Source: Novosphingobium sp.
GTDB lineage: Bacteria > Pseudomonadota > Alphaproteobacteria > Sphingomonadales > Sphingomonadaceae
Reading direction: 5' to 3'
Length of the DNA: 64,000 bases
Assembly (NCBI RefSeq): GCF_027531025.1
Contig: NZ_JAPZQX010000005.1
Coordinates: 62,001 to 126,000, forward strand
Below, piece after piece: positions 21,222 to 30,227 of the stretch (position 1 is its first letter; the number at the start of each line of letters is the position of its first letter). Position numbers and translations under genes: made by a program. The notes beneath the pieces are model-generated. The model was not told the origin of the DNA. It did not search any database and saw only the letters and a program-made list of their open reading frames with translations.

Positions 21222-22004
21222 ATGAAGCTCGACAAGTTTTTCCGCGCCTTTGCGCCGATTGTAGCGGTGGCCATGGCTGCCGGCGTTTCAGGCTGTGACA
21301 GCAGCAACATTTCGATCAACGGCGAAAAGGGCAAGCCGCTGGCCGAACTCGACCTGACCGGCGCGCCGCCGCAGGAACTCGTCCTGCTGGGTCCCGACGA
21401 AGTCCGGGTGACCACCGGCGACAAGCTGGCGATCACCGTCGAAGGGGATCCTGCCGCTACCGAAAAGCTGCGTTTCACATTGAAGGACGGGGCCCTTGGC
21501 GTAATGCGCGAAGGCAAGACCTTCGGCATCGGCGGGGATGACGGCCGGGCCATCGTCAATGTCACCATGCCCGCGCCCCGCAGCCTTACCATGGCCGGAT
21601 CAGGCAAGATCAATGCCGCCGCCCTGGCCAGCGAAGCCAAGGTAACGATCGCCGGATCGGGCGACATCGAGACACCAGGCGTGGCCAGCGATTCGCTCGA
21701 CCTGACCATCGCCGGTTCCGGGTCCTATCGCGGCGCGGGCAATGTCAAACAGCTCAAGCTCAACATCGTCGGCAGCGGCTCGGCCGCCGCCGATGCCCTC
21801 AAGGCCGAGACTGCCGACCTGACCATCGCGGGCTCGGGCAATGCCGCCTTCGCTTCGGATGGCACGGTAAAGGCCAACATCGTTGGGTCGGGCAGCGTCA
21901 CCGTGCGCGGCCGGGCCACCTGCACGGTCGAGGCGATGGGATCGGGCAAGCTGGTCTGCGAACCGGGCAACGGGGTAGCCCCAGCCCAAGCCGCAGGAAA
22001 GTGA
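21222..22004 (+). CDS. DUF2807 (head-GIN domain) lipoprotein
   Basis: A secreted, probably lipid-anchored protein of about 260 residues. The N-terminus has a basic start, a hydrophobic stretch and the lipobox-like VSGC (cysteine near residue 26). The rest is a beta-solenoid-like domain in which a unit containing AGSG or VGSG recurs at least seven times (MAGSG, TIAGSG, NIVGSG, AMGSG), typical of DUF2807. A good ribosome site (AGGAGA) precedes ATG 21222. The function of the family is not established; an envelope stress or adhesion role would be a guess. Confidence 0.85.
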   Translation: MKLDKFFRAFAPIVAVAMAAGVSGCDSSNISINGEKGKPLAELDLTGAPPQELVLLGPDEVRVTTGDKLAITVEGDPAATEKLRFTLKDGALGVMREGKTFGIGGDDGRAIVNVTMPAPRSLTMAGSGKINAAALASEAKVTIAGSGDIETPGVASDSLDLTIAGSGSYRGAGNVKQLKLNIVGSGSAAADALKAETADLTIAGSGNAAFASDGTVKANIVGSGSVTVRGRATCTVEAMGSGKLVCEPGNGVAPAQAAGK

Positions 22005-22075
22005 AGATCGGTTCATCTTCGGCTAACCTGTGCGCGATCAGAAGAGCCCGGTCCTGATCGCGCCTGGGGCCCCTC

Positions 22076-22423
22076 ATGTCTAACAAGAAGCTGTTCATCG
22101 TGTCGGCACTGCTGGTCCTGCCTGGCTGCGGGGTGGCCGGTGCCGCAGTCGATCTGGCCTCGGCCCCGGTGCGCGGCACGACGCGGGCACTTGAGGCTGG
22201 CAGTACCGTGGTCGACGTGATGACCACAAGCCAATCGGAAAAGGACCAGAAGCGGGGCCGAGAGATCCGCCGCCGAGAAGAGCGCCTTGGCGAACTTGAT
22301 CGGGAATACCGCAAACAGTCGAAGAAGTGCGAGCGCGGCGATGACGAGGCCTGCCGGAAGGCCGATTACGCCTATGCCGAAATGCGTTCACTCATGCCGG
22401 GCGTTCCGTACGAGCGCGACTGA
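22076..22423 (+). CDS. Small putative lipoprotein, unknown function
   Basis: The 115 residues begin with a clear lipoprotein signal (LFIVSALLVLPGC, cysteine near residue 18). A small hydrophobic/glycine region (GVAGAAVDLASAPV) follows, then a highly charged helical region with a possible intramolecular cysteine pair (KKCERGDDEACRKA). I do not recognise a named family. It follows the DUF2807 lipoprotein by about 70 bp on the same strand. Its stop codon directly abuts the stop of the convergent Sua5-like gene, with no base between. Confidence 0.65.
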   Translation: MSNKKLFIVSALLVLPGCGVAGAAVDLASAPVRGTTRALEAGSTVVDVMTTSQSEKDQKRGREIRRREERLGELDREYRKQSKKCERGDDEACRKADYAYAEMRSLMPGVPYERD

Positions 22424-23374
22424 TCAGGCCGCCGCGCGGCGCAGCCGGTCGTTGATAGCCGCGCCGATCCCCTCATCCGGGATCGGCGCCACGGCGATCC
22501 GCGGCTGGCCTGCCGCCGCCCCGGCATGGAGCGCAGCATAAAGCCCGGCCGCCGCTTCGGCGAGGTCCCCGCTTGGCGATAACGAGATATCGCCAGGCAC
22601 GGCTGCGAAGCCGATCAGGAACTCGTCTGGCGTGGCCTTCACGGCATTGAGCCGCACCGGCTTGCCGGGCGCATAATGGCTGGCAAGCTGCCCCGGTGCC
22701 TCAATCGCAGCTGACGTCACAACGTCAGGATCCGCGCCAAGAATGGCGGAAATCTGGGCCTCGGCAATCGGGCCAGGGCGCAAGATCTGCCAGCGGCCCT
22801 GGTCGCGCAGCGCAACTATCGTCGATTCGATCCCCGCCGCGCAGGCTCCGCCATCGAGCACAAGTGGCACGACCGCGCCCAGCGAGGCGGCAACATGGTC
22901 CGCGCGGGTCGGGCTGACCCCACCGCTGCGATTGGCCGAGGGCGCTGCGAGCGGCAGACCAGTAGCTTCGAGCACGGCCCGCATTACCGGATGGACCGGA
23001 CAGCGCAGGGCAATGGTCGGGAGGCCAGCCGTCACCGCCGGGGCGATCCCGGCATCGGCGCGCAACGGAAGAACAAGGGTAACCGCGCCCGGCCAGAAGG
23101 CATTAGCCAAGGCCCGCGCGCGGTCATCGAACAGCGCCAGCCGTTCAGCAGCGGCCAGGCTCGGCACATGGACAATCAGCGGATTGAAGTCCGGCCGCCC
23201 CTTGGCGCGATAGATTTCCGCAACCGCCTCGGCCCGGTCGGCCCGCGCGGCCAGGCCATAGACGGTCTCGGTCGGCAAGGCGACCAGCCCGCCAGCGCGC
23301 AGGCGATCAGCCGCGGCCGCAATCCCGGCGGGGTCGGCAGCGCGGATCTGTGCGGCTTCATGCTTGTCGGCCAT
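22424..23374 (-). CDS. L-threonylcarbamoyladenylate synthase (Sua5/YrdC family)
   Basis: It makes threonylcarbamoyl-AMP from threonine, bicarbonate and ATP for the t6A37 modification of tRNAs. The 316 residues show the YrdC core with LPTETVYGLAARA, YRAKGRPDFNPLIVHV and SANRSGGVSPTRADHV. A C-terminal Sua5 domain ends in PIPDEGIGAAINDRL, so this is the long Sua5 type rather than short TsaC. ATG 23374 is chosen because GGGAGGGG lies just upstream; an in-frame start at 23410 is less likely. It is divergent from an acyl-CoA dehydrogenase gene. Confidence 0.92.
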   Translation of the reverse strand: MADKHEAAQIRAADPAGIAAAADRLRAGGLVALPTETVYGLAARADRAEAVAEIYRAKGRPDFNPLIVHVPSLAAAERLALFDDRARALANAFWPGAVTLVLPLRADAGIAPAVTAGLPTIALRCPVHPVMRAVLEATGLPLAAPSANRSGGVSPTRADHVAASLGAVVPLVLDGGACAAGIESTIVALRDQGRWQILRPGPIAEAQISAILGADPDVVTSAAIEAPGQLASHYAPGKPVRLNAVKATPDEFLIGFAAVPGDISLSPSGDLAEAAAGLYAALHAGAAAGQPRIAVAPIPDEGIGAAINDRLRRAAA

Positions 23375-23424
23375 GCCCCTCCCGCTATAGGCGGATTGCC
23401 GCAAAGCCAAGGGAAACAGCGCCG

Positions 23425-25149
23425 ATGAACTTCACCGCCCCCACTGCCGACCAGGTCCTGGCGATCCGCGTGAATGCGGGAATCGACGAATTGGCCGCCC
23501 AACCGCGCTTTGCCGCGGCCAGCCCCGACATGGTCGAGGCGATTGTCGAGGGCATCGGCCAGTTCGCCGCCGGCGAGTTTGCCCCCTTGAACCGCAAGGG
23601 CGATACCGAAGGCGCAAGGCTGGCTAACGGCACCGTGACCTTGCCCGATGGCTTTGCCGAGGCCTATCGCGCCTATGTCGAGCAGGGCTGGAACGCGGTA
23701 GCCGGGGATGAAGCGCATGGCGGACAGGGCCTGCCCTTTACCCTCGCCGCCAATGTGCTCGAAAACCTCGGCGCGGCCAACATGGCCTTTTCGCTGCTGC
23801 CAATGCTGACGGTCGGCGCGATCGAGGCGCTGGCCCACCACGGCAGCCCGGAGCAACAGGGGCTCTACCTGCCCAAGCTGGTCAGCGGCGAATGGTCGGG
23901 CACGATGAACCTGACCGAGCCGCAGGCGGGCTCCGATGTCGGCGCGCTGCGCACCACGGCCACGCCGCGCGGAGACGGCACCTGGTCAATCAAGGGCACC
24001 AAGATCTACATCACCTGGGGCGAGCATGACCTGGCCGGCAATATCGTGCACCTGGTCCTGGCCCGCACGCCCGGCGCTCCGGCCGGCAGCCGCGGCATTT
24101 CGCTGTTCGTGGTGCCCAGATACCTGGTCAAGCCCGATGGCGCGCTGGGTCCGCGCAACGACCTGCGCTGCGTGTCGATCGAACACAAGCTGGGGATCAT
24201 GGCCAGCCCGACCTGCGTGATGAGCTTCGGCGACAACGACGAATGCATTGGCGAGCTGGTCGGGCATGAGAACGAGGGCCTGAAGGCCATGTTCACGATG
24301 ATGAACTCGGCTCGGATCAATGTCGGCAACCAGGGCGTGCAGATTGCCGAGCGCGCCTTGCAGCAGGCCGCGCGCTATGCCCGCGAGCGGGTCCAGTCGG
24401 CCCGCGCCGGCGGGTCCAGCCGCGAGCCAGTGGCGATTGTCGAGCATCCCGATGTGCGCCGGATGCTGCTGCGGATGCGGGCGCTGACCGAGGCTTCGCG
24501 CGCGCTGCTCTATTACACCGCGGGGCAGGTCGATCGCGGCGCGCTGGGCGATGCGGCAGCGCAGCTGCGCGCCGATTGCCTGGTGCCGATGCTCAAAGCC
24601 TGGGGCACCGACATCGGCTGCGAAGTGGCGAGCCTCGGCGTACAGATCCACGGTGGCATGGGCTTTGTCGAGGAAACCGGGGCCGCCCAGCATTACCGCG
24701 ATGCTCGGATCGCCCCGATCTATGAAGGGACCAACGGCATCCAGGCGGCGGACCTCGTCACCCGCAAGCTGGGCTATGAACAGGGTGGCGTTCTGGCGTC
24801 ACTTTATGCCGAGATCGCCGCCGATTGCGGCGATGCGCCCGAGCTGGCGGCGCTGGCCACCGATTGCCGCGAGATTGCCACCTGGATGAGTAGCTCGGCC
24901 AGCCTCGATGATCGCCTGGCCGGGAGCGTGCCGTTCTGCACGATGAGTGCGGTGGCGGTGGCTGGCTGGCAATTGCAGCGCCAGGCCCGCGTCTTGGCGG
25001 GTGCGGATACGCCCCAGGCCCGGGCCAAGGCGGTGGTCGCGCGCTATTTCGCCACGCACATCGCCAGCGAGGCGCGCGGGCTGAAGGTGCAGGCGACGGC
25101 TGGTGCCGACCTGCTCTATGCGCTCAGCGCCGAGGCCCTGGCAGGATGA
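23425..25149 (+). CDS. Acyl-CoA dehydrogenase, long-form family
   Basis: A 574-residue FAD enzyme that oxidises acyl-CoA to enoyl-CoA. It has a long N-terminal helical region, the FAD-binding segment NLTEPQAGSDVGALRTTA, the middle beta domain (IKGTKIYITWGEHDL) and the C-terminal helical domain. That last domain carries GVQIHGGMGFVEETG and RIAPIYEGTNGIQA. An extra C-terminal region of about 120 residues is typical of the large bacterial subgroup. A second, shorter dehydrogenase is at 28988-30142. Its stop overlaps the start of the DUF815 ATPase gene (ATGA), so the two are coupled. Confidence 0.9.
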   Translation: MNFTAPTADQVLAIRVNAGIDELAAQPRFAAASPDMVEAIVEGIGQFAAGEFAPLNRKGDTEGARLANGTVTLPDGFAEAYRAYVEQGWNAVAGDEAHGGQGLPFTLAANVLENLGAANMAFSLLPMLTVGAIEALAHHGSPEQQGLYLPKLVSGEWSGTMNLTEPQAGSDVGALRTTATPRGDGTWSIKGTKIYITWGEHDLAGNIVHLVLARTPGAPAGSRGISLFVVPRYLVKPDGALGPRNDLRCVSIEHKLGIMASPTCVMSFGDNDECIGELVGHENEGLKAMFTMMNSARINVGNQGVQIAERALQQAARYARERVQSARAGGSSREPVAIVEHPDVRRMLLRMRALTEASRALLYYTAGQVDRGALGDAAAQLRADCLVPMLKAWGTDIGCEVASLGVQIHGGMGFVEETGAAQHYRDARIAPIYEGTNGIQAADLVTRKLGYEQGGVLASLYAEIAADCGDAPELAALATDCREIATWMSSSASLDDRLAGSVPFCTMSAVAVAGWQLQRQARVLAGADTPQARAKAVVARYFATHIASEARGLKVQATAGADLLYALSAEALAG

Positions 25150-25973
25150 GCGACCAGGGCGATCCGCTGGCCCGCATCGCCGCAGCGCTGGAACGGCTGG
25201 CGGGCGATGCCAGTACCGCGACCGACTGGGCCGCTGGACCGGCCTTTGTCTGGGGCCAGAGCGGCGCACGCCCCGCCCAGCGCTTCAGCGCCCCGGCGCT
25301 TGACCTGCTGCGCGGGATCGATGCCCAGAAGGCAGTGGTCAGCGGCAACGTGCAGCGCCTGGCGGCCGGCCATGCCGCGCATGACATGCTGCTCTGGGGC
25401 GCGCGGGGCATGGGCAAGAGCGCGCTGATCCGGGCCAGCACTATCGCGGCGCAGGCAGCAAATCCAAACGCGCTGGCGCTGGTCCAGGTCGCGCCCGATG
25501 CCCTGCCCAGCTTGCCTGTGCTCTTCGACCAGCTGGGCCGGGTGCAACGCCGCTTCCTCGTCTATGTCGATGACCTGGGCTTTGCCGAGGGCGACAGCGA
25601 AGGGCCGCGCGCGCTGCGATCCTGGCTGGAGGGCGGGGTCGATGCCCGGCCGGCCAATGTCCGTCTGGCCGTAACCGCCAACCGCCGCGCGATCGTACCG
25701 CGCCATGCCAGCGAACAGGACGATCCGATCAACCCGCGCGACGCGGTGGACGACAAGCTGGCCCTGGCCGACCGGTTTGGCCTGTCCGTGGGCTTCCACG
25801 CCTGCAGCCAGGACGATTACCTGGCGATCGTCGGCGGCTATTGTGCCGACCTGGGGCTGGCGTTCGACCATGGCGAAGCGCTGGAATGGGCCAAGCGCCG
25901 CGGCGCCCGTTCGGGCCGCGTCGCCTGGCAATTCGTTACCGAACTGGCCGGTCGGGCCGGGCGCAGCCTTTGA
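25146..25973 (+). CDS. DUF815 family P-loop ATPase
   Basis: A 275-residue AAA-like ATPase with Walker A MLLWGARGMGKSALIRA and Walker B-like FLVYVDDLGF, followed by a sensor region (RLAVTANRRAIVPRHAS). The C-terminal helical part contains FGLSVGFHACSQDDYLAIV. DUF815 proteins are related to DnaC/IstB-like AAA proteins, but no general function is proven. It begins within the stop of the acyl-CoA dehydrogenase gene and its own stop is followed by a convergent gene. Confidence 0.85.
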   Translation: MSDQGDPLARIAAALERLAGDASTATDWAAGPAFVWGQSGARPAQRFSAPALDLLRGIDAQKAVVSGNVQRLAAGHAAHDMLLWGARGMGKSALIRASTIAAQAANPNALALVQVAPDALPSLPVLFDQLGRVQRRFLVYVDDLGFAEGDSEGPRALRSWLEGGVDARPANVRLAVTANRRAIVPRHASEQDDPINPRDAVDDKLALADRFGLSVGFHACSQDDYLAIVGGYCADLGLAFDHGEALEWAKRRGARSGRVAWQFVTELAGRAGRSL

Positions 25974-26006
25974 CCCCGCGCCCTATTGCTTGACTGCCGA
26001 GACCGG

Positions 26007-27467
26007 CTAGCCGCCGCCGGTCTGCTTGATCCCGGCGCGGTATTCGGCCTCGAGCTTGGCGTCGAGCTGGCGCTGGGCCGGCATCCGCGCGGTTACCACC
26101 GGGCGCAAGGCCGGACCGGGCGCGGCGCCGGGCGCCGAAACACGCCAGATGATCCCGGCGGTATCGTCGGTCACCAGCAGCGAACCGGTCTTGTCGAACC
26201 CGACCCAGGTCGGCCGGCCCCGCGTTTCGGCCTTGCCGGACAGGAACCCGGTCAGCACCGGGACCGGCTTGCCCAGCGGATTGCCGTTGGCATCGAAGGC
26301 CACGAAGACGACGTCATAACCAATCAGTGGTTCGCGGTTCCATGAACCGTGGCGGGCGATGAAGGCCCCGTTGGTGAAGATCGAACCGATCCGTTCACCG
26401 CCACGCAGGAACGCGAGGCCCAGCGGCGCGGTGTGCGAGCCCAGGCCATATTCGGGCTTGCGGACGTAATCGTCGATGTAGATCGGCGCCGGCGCTTCAA
26501 CCCGGTCATCGTCGTACTTCTTCCAGTAGATCCACGGCCAGCCATAATGCGCGCCGACCGGCACGTTGGTGAGGTAATCCGGCACGAGATCAGGCCCCAG
26601 CATGTCGCGCTCGTTGACCGTGGTCCACAATTCACCGGTCGAGGGATTCCAGTCGAGTCCGTTGGCGTTGCGCAGCCCTTGCGCGAACAGGCGCTTGGTC
26701 CCGGTGGCAACATCGACTTCCCAGATCGCAGCGCGACCCTCTTCGATTTCCATGCCCTTCTCGCCGATGTTCGAAGCCGAACCGACCGCAACGTAAAGCT
26801 CCGTGCCATCGGGACTGAGCACCAGGTTGCGCATCCAGTGATTGCCACTCGGCGGCAGGTCGGTCAGCTTGGTCGGCGCAGCGGTGATGGCCGTTTCACC
26901 CAGCTGGTAGGGAAACCAGATCACGGCATCGTGATTCGCCACGAACAGCTTGCCATCGCGCCAGCCAAGGCCGGAGGGCGAGGCCAGGCCATTGCCCTGG
27001 CGCAGGAGATGGCGCGCTTCGGCCACGCCATCGCCATCAGCATCGCGCAGCAGAGTCAGGCGGTCGGGCGAACCCTTCTGCGCCCCGGCATCGCTCATCA
27101 GTAGCTTGGCAACCATCGCCTCGAGCCCGCTGCCGAGGTTGCCCTTGGGTGCGTCGGCCTCTGCCACAATGACGTCGCCGTTCGGCAGGGTCAGTATCAC
27201 GCGGGGATGGTCAAGCCCTTCGGCAAAGCGGTTGACCTGCAACCCTTCCGCCGCAGTCGGCGCCTCGCCCGCGGCCCAGCCGACCGGCTTGGCAATGCGG
27301 ATCGACGGGAACCGCTCGACATCCGGCTCGACGATCAGCGGATCCTTGCCCGACATCTCGTCGACGGTGTGCTTGGCCGGGGTCGGCCGGGTGAGGACAT
27401 AACCGAGGCCCGCGAGGACCACGAGGACGACAAGGCTGCCGATCAGCCATTTCCGAAGTCTGGACAT
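26007..27467 (-). CDS. PQQ-dependent sugar (L-sorbosone-type) dehydrogenase family protein
   Basis: A membrane-anchored six-bladed beta-propeller of the glucose/sorbosone dehydrogenase family. The 486 residues start with a transmembrane anchor (WLIGSLVVLVVLAGLGYVLT). Propeller repeats follow, with RFAEGLDHPRVILTLPNGDV, SPDGTELYVAVGSASNIGEKG, QGLRNANGLDWNP and RHGSWNREPLIGYDVVFV. The conserved elements resemble PQQ-binding sorbosone dehydrogenases, but activity is not shown by sequence alone. ATG 27467 is preferred over an upstream in-frame start at 27503. The start region is divergent from the fRMsr gene. Confidence 0.85.
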   Translation of the reverse strand: MSRLRKWLIGSLVVLVVLAGLGYVLTRPTPAKHTVDEMSGKDPLIVEPDVERFPSIRIAKPVGWAAGEAPTAAEGLQVNRFAEGLDHPRVILTLPNGDVIVAEADAPKGNLGSGLEAMVAKLLMSDAGAQKGSPDRLTLLRDADGDGVAEARHLLRQGNGLASPSGLGWRDGKLFVANHDAVIWFPYQLGETAITAAPTKLTDLPPSGNHWMRNLVLSPDGTELYVAVGSASNIGEKGMEIEEGRAAIWEVDVATGTKRLFAQGLRNANGLDWNPSTGELWTTVNERDMLGPDLVPDYLTNVPVGAHYGWPWIYWKKYDDDRVEAPAPIYIDDYVRKPEYGLGSHTAPLGLAFLRGGERIGSIFTNGAFIARHGSWNREPLIGYDVVFVAFDANGNPLGKPVPVLTGFLSGKAETRGRPTWVGFDKTGSLLVTDDTAGIIWRVSAPGAAPGPALRPVVTARMPAQRQLDAKLEAEYRAGIKQTGGG

Positions 27468-27529
27468 GATTGCACTGATAAGCGCGCAGGGGCTGGGCGA
27501 CAATGGACCTTTCGCCTATCAGGCCGCTT

Positions 27530-28012
27530 ATGTTTGCCTTCACCCCTGATCCCGCCCAGCCCAAGCCCGCTTTCTATGCCGACCTGATCGAGGCGGCCCG
27601 GGCGCTGGTTCACGACGAGCCCGACCCGGTCGCCAACATGGCCAACCTTTCGGCGCTGATCTGGCAGTTCCTGCCCCGGCTCAACTGGGCCGGGTTCTAT
27701 CGCACGGTCGATGGCGCCCTGGTGCTGGGGCCGTTCCAGGGCAAGCCGGCCTGCATCCGCATTGCTGCTGGGCAAGGCGTGTGCGGCGCGGCGCTGGCCA
27801 GCGGCGAAACCCAGCTGGTACCCGATGTCCACGCCTTCCCCGGCCATATTGCCTGCGATGCCGACAGCCGCTCGGAACTGGTCGTGCCGGTCTGGCGCGA
27901 TGGCCAGGTGATTGCGGTGATCGATCTCGACAGCCCCGAGCCGGCCCGCTTCGATGCCGATGATGCCAGAGGGATCGAGGCGCTGGCTGCGGCGATCGCC
28001 GCTTCGATCTAA
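27530..28012 (+). CDS. msrC: Free methionine-R-sulfoxide reductase (GAF domain)
   Basis: It reduces free methionine-R-sulfoxide, a protection against oxidative damage. The product of about 160 residues is a single GAF domain. The three redox cysteines of the fRMsr family are present: PACIRI, GVCGAA and HIACDADSRSELVVP. The signature LIWQFLPRLNWAGFYR lies near the N-terminus. ATG 27530 (MFAFTPD) gives the normal length; an ATG at 27503 would add nine residues. It probably shares a promoter region with the divergent sorbosone-dehydrogenase-like gene. Confidence 0.9.
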   Translation: MFAFTPDPAQPKPAFYADLIEAARALVHDEPDPVANMANLSALIWQFLPRLNWAGFYRTVDGALVLGPFQGKPACIRIAAGQGVCGAALASGETQLVPDVHAFPGHIACDADSRSELVVPVWRDGQVIAVIDLDSPEPARFDADDARGIEALAAAIAASI

Positions 28013-28146
28013 CCCCGCCAGCCTGCTCCGAAACGGGACAGGGCGAGTCTCTCCGCAGCGAGAGGCTTGGTTTCATGCGCCTGACGATGGTAACTTACAG
28101 ATTAACGCCGGGACTCGCCCCGGCAGCCATCGGCGGACAACCCAAC

Positions 28147-28908
28147 ATGTCGCAGACCAGGATCCTGCCCACCGCGCTGCTCGGCAGCCTTGCCGCCAGC
28201 CTCGTTACGCTGGCCAGCCCGGCCCTGGCGGCAGGGCAAGCCGCGACCGATGCCGAAGGCCGGGTGTTCGGCAATGCACCTTACGACCCGCGCCCCGAAT
28301 GGAAGCCGGCCCCGCCACAGCAGCCTGCCCTGCCCCCGATTCCCTCGGTCGACCGCCCCGGCTTGCCGGCAATGTCCCAGCCGGAACAGCAGCGGATCGC
28401 CTGGGAAGAGGCCAGGGCGGACTGGCTGGCCGAATGCCGCGCCCGCTTTGGCCACAAGGGCCGGACCACCGGCACGATCGTTGGTGGACTGGTTGGCGGC
28501 GTTGCGGGCAGCGCGATCGCGGGCCGCGGCAACCGCGTGGTCGGCGCGATTGCCGGCGGCACCCTGGGGGCTGTCGCCGGAACGGCAATCGGCAATGCTT
28601 CGGACAAGCGTCGCGCCCGCGATTACTGCGAAAGCTACCTCGATGATTACCTCGCCCGCCAGCAATCCGGCTATGGCCCTGCCGGATATGGCCCGGCGGG
28701 ATACGGCTATCCCGGTTATGCCTATGGCTATGCGATGCAGCCGGTGATGATGATGGTGCCGGTCGCCATGGCCCCGGCCGCGCCCAAGCGGGATTGCAAG
28801 GAAACGACGGTGATCGAGGAATGGGTGACCGTTTCTCACCCCAAGCGCCGGATCATCCGCGACAAGCGGGTGCGGATCGTCCCGGACAAGCGCGTCCGCA
28901 CCAAGTAA
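28147..28908 (+). CDS. Glycine-zipper 2TM domain-containing envelope protein
   Basis: A 253-residue exported protein. It starts with a signal peptide (about residues 1-28, ending LASPALA), then a proline-rich stretch. The glycine zipper (TIVGGLVGGVAGSAIAG and AGGTLGAVAGTAIG) likely inserts in a membrane. Tyr/Gly-rich repeats of the form GYGPAG follow, then a basic C-terminus with VRIVPDKRV. Such proteins (RcnB/SmpA-like neighbours, Rickettsia 17-kDa-like) have no single function. The 134 bp upstream contain an imperfect stem but no gene. A strong terminator follows. Confidence 0.8.
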   Translation: MSQTRILPTALLGSLAASLVTLASPALAAGQAATDAEGRVFGNAPYDPRPEWKPAPPQQPALPPIPSVDRPGLPAMSQPEQQRIAWEEARADWLAECRARFGHKGRTTGTIVGGLVGGVAGSAIAGRGNRVVGAIAGGTLGAVAGTAIGNASDKRRARDYCESYLDDYLARQQSGYGPAGYGPAGYGYPGYAYGYAMQPVMMMVPVAMAPAAPKRDCKETTVIEEWVTVSHPKRRIIRDKRVRIVPDKRVRTK

Positions 28909-28934
28909 GCGGCGTCACGCGCCAACCAACAAGC

Positions 28935-28964
28935 AGGGCGGGAAGCCAGCCGGCTTCCCGCCCT
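28935..28964. terminator. Bidirectional terminator between convergent genes
   Basis: AGGGCGGGAAGCC-AGCC-GGCTTCCCGCCCT is a perfect 13-pair stem with a four-base loop, followed on the plus strand by TTGTTG. It separates the glycine-zipper gene from the convergent acyl-CoA dehydrogenase gene and can serve both. Confidence 0.85.
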
Positions 28965-28987
28965 TTGTTGTGCAACCGGTCAGCGGA

Positions 28988-30142
28988 TCAGAGCTTGCGC
29001 CCGATCAGCTCCTTCATGATCTCGTTCGTGCCGCCGAAAATCCGGGTAACTCGCGCGCCGCGCCACATCCGGGCAATCGGGTATTCGTTCATGTAGCCGG
29101 CCCCGCCGAACAGCTGCAGGCACTTGTCCATCACTTCCCACTGAAGCTCGGTGTGCCACAGCTTGGCCGCCGCGCCCTCTTCCGGGGTCAGCTCCTTGCG
29201 AAGATGGCGGGCCAGCGCCCAGTCGAGGTGCGCCCAGCCAACCTGCAGCTTGGTCTTGAGATCGGCCAGCACGAAGCGGCTGTTCTGGAAATCGAGGATC
29301 GGTTTGCCGAAGGCCTTGCGATCGCGGGTGTATTCCACCGTCATGTCGAAGGCGCGCTGGGCGCCGGCTTGGGCCGAAACCGCGATCGACAGGCGTTCCT
29401 GGGGCAGTTCGCTCATCAGGTAGATGAAGCCCATCCCTTCCTGCCCCAAGCAGTTGGTGATCGGCACGCGCACGTCCTCGAAGAACAGTTCCGAGGTATC
29501 GGCCTCGTCCTGGCCGATCTTGTCGAGGTTACGGCCACGCTTGAACCCTTCGCGGTCCGCCTCGACCAGCACGATCGACACGCCCTTGTAGGCCGGCTGG
29601 ATCTCGGTGTCGGTCTTGCAGCAGACCAGGATCAGGTCGGCGTTCTGGCCATTGGTGATATAGGTCTTCGACCCGTTGATCACATAATGGTTGCCGTCCT
29701 TCTTGGCCGTGGTGCGCATGCCCTGCAGGTCCGAACCGGTACCCGGTTCGGTCATGGCGATGGCGGTAATCACTTCGCCCGAGACCAGTTTGGGCAGCCA
29801 ATGGCGCTTCTGCTCTTCCGAGCCATAGTTGACGATATAGCTGACGACGATGTCGGACTGGAGCGAGAAGCCAGTGGTCACCCCACCGTGATAGGCCGCC
29901 TCTTCGTCAACGATCGCGTTGTAGCCGAAATCGAGGCCGAGACCGCCGTATTCCTCAGGCACGGTCGGGCACAGCAGACCCAGTTCGCCCGCCTTGGGCC
30001 AGATCGACTTGGGCACGATGCCGTCCTCGGCCCATTTCGCGCCGTGGGGGGCCACCTCTTCCTGCATGAAGCGGCGCACGGTCTGGCGGAAAGCTTCGTG
30101 GTCTTCGGTGTAAGCGGTGCGGGCAAGCGAATCGAGCGACAT
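28988..30142 (-). CDS. Acyl-CoA dehydrogenase (short/medium-chain type)
   Basis: A 384-residue FAD-dependent acyl-CoA dehydrogenase of standard length. Motifs include AMTEPGTGSDLQGMRTTA (FAD contact), YVINGSKTYITNGQNADL and the C-terminal LQLFGGAGYMNEYPI. RIFGGTNEIMKELIGRKL follows; the glutamate in GTNEIM lies at the usual catalytic base region. It lies downstream of the usher-like gene on the same strand with an 81-bp gap containing two palindromes, so it probably has its own promoter and operator. Beta-oxidation or branched-chain amino-acid degradation are both possible. Confidence 0.92.
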   Translation of the reverse strand: MSLDSLARTAYTEDHEAFRQTVRRFMQEEVAPHGAKWAEDGIVPKSIWPKAGELGLLCPTVPEEYGGLGLDFGYNAIVDEEAAYHGGVTTGFSLQSDIVVSYIVNYGSEEQKRHWLPKLVSGEVITAIAMTEPGTGSDLQGMRTTAKKDGNHYVINGSKTYITNGQNADLILVCCKTDTEIQPAYKGVSIVLVEADREGFKRGRNLDKIGQDEADTSELFFEDVRVPITNCLGQEGMGFIYLMSELPQERLSIAVSAQAGAQRAFDMTVEYTRDRKAFGKPILDFQNSRFVLADLKTKLQVGWAHLDWALARHLRKELTPEEGAAAKLWHTELQWEVMDKCLQLFGGAGYMNEYPIARMWRGARVTRIFGGTNEIMKELIGRKL

Positions 30143-30196
30143 GGCAATCCCTTTGGCTAGGCTTGATCGAGCCAGCTTCTGACGTTGCCCTGCGCC

Positions 30197-30227
30197 CCGG
30201 TCAACCGGATTTTAATCGCGCGATTAA
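30197..30227. promoter_or_regulatory. Adjacent palindromes upstream of the acyl-CoA dehydrogenase gene
   Basis: CCGGTCAACCGG (30197-30208) and TTAATCGCGCGATTAA (30212-30227) are both near-perfect or perfect inverted repeats. They lie 55-85 bp before ATG 30142, and the second overlaps the usher stop codon. A repressor operator, for example of a TetR- or GntR-type fatty-acid regulator, is a reasonable reading. No such regulator gene is adjacent. Confidence 0.5.
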
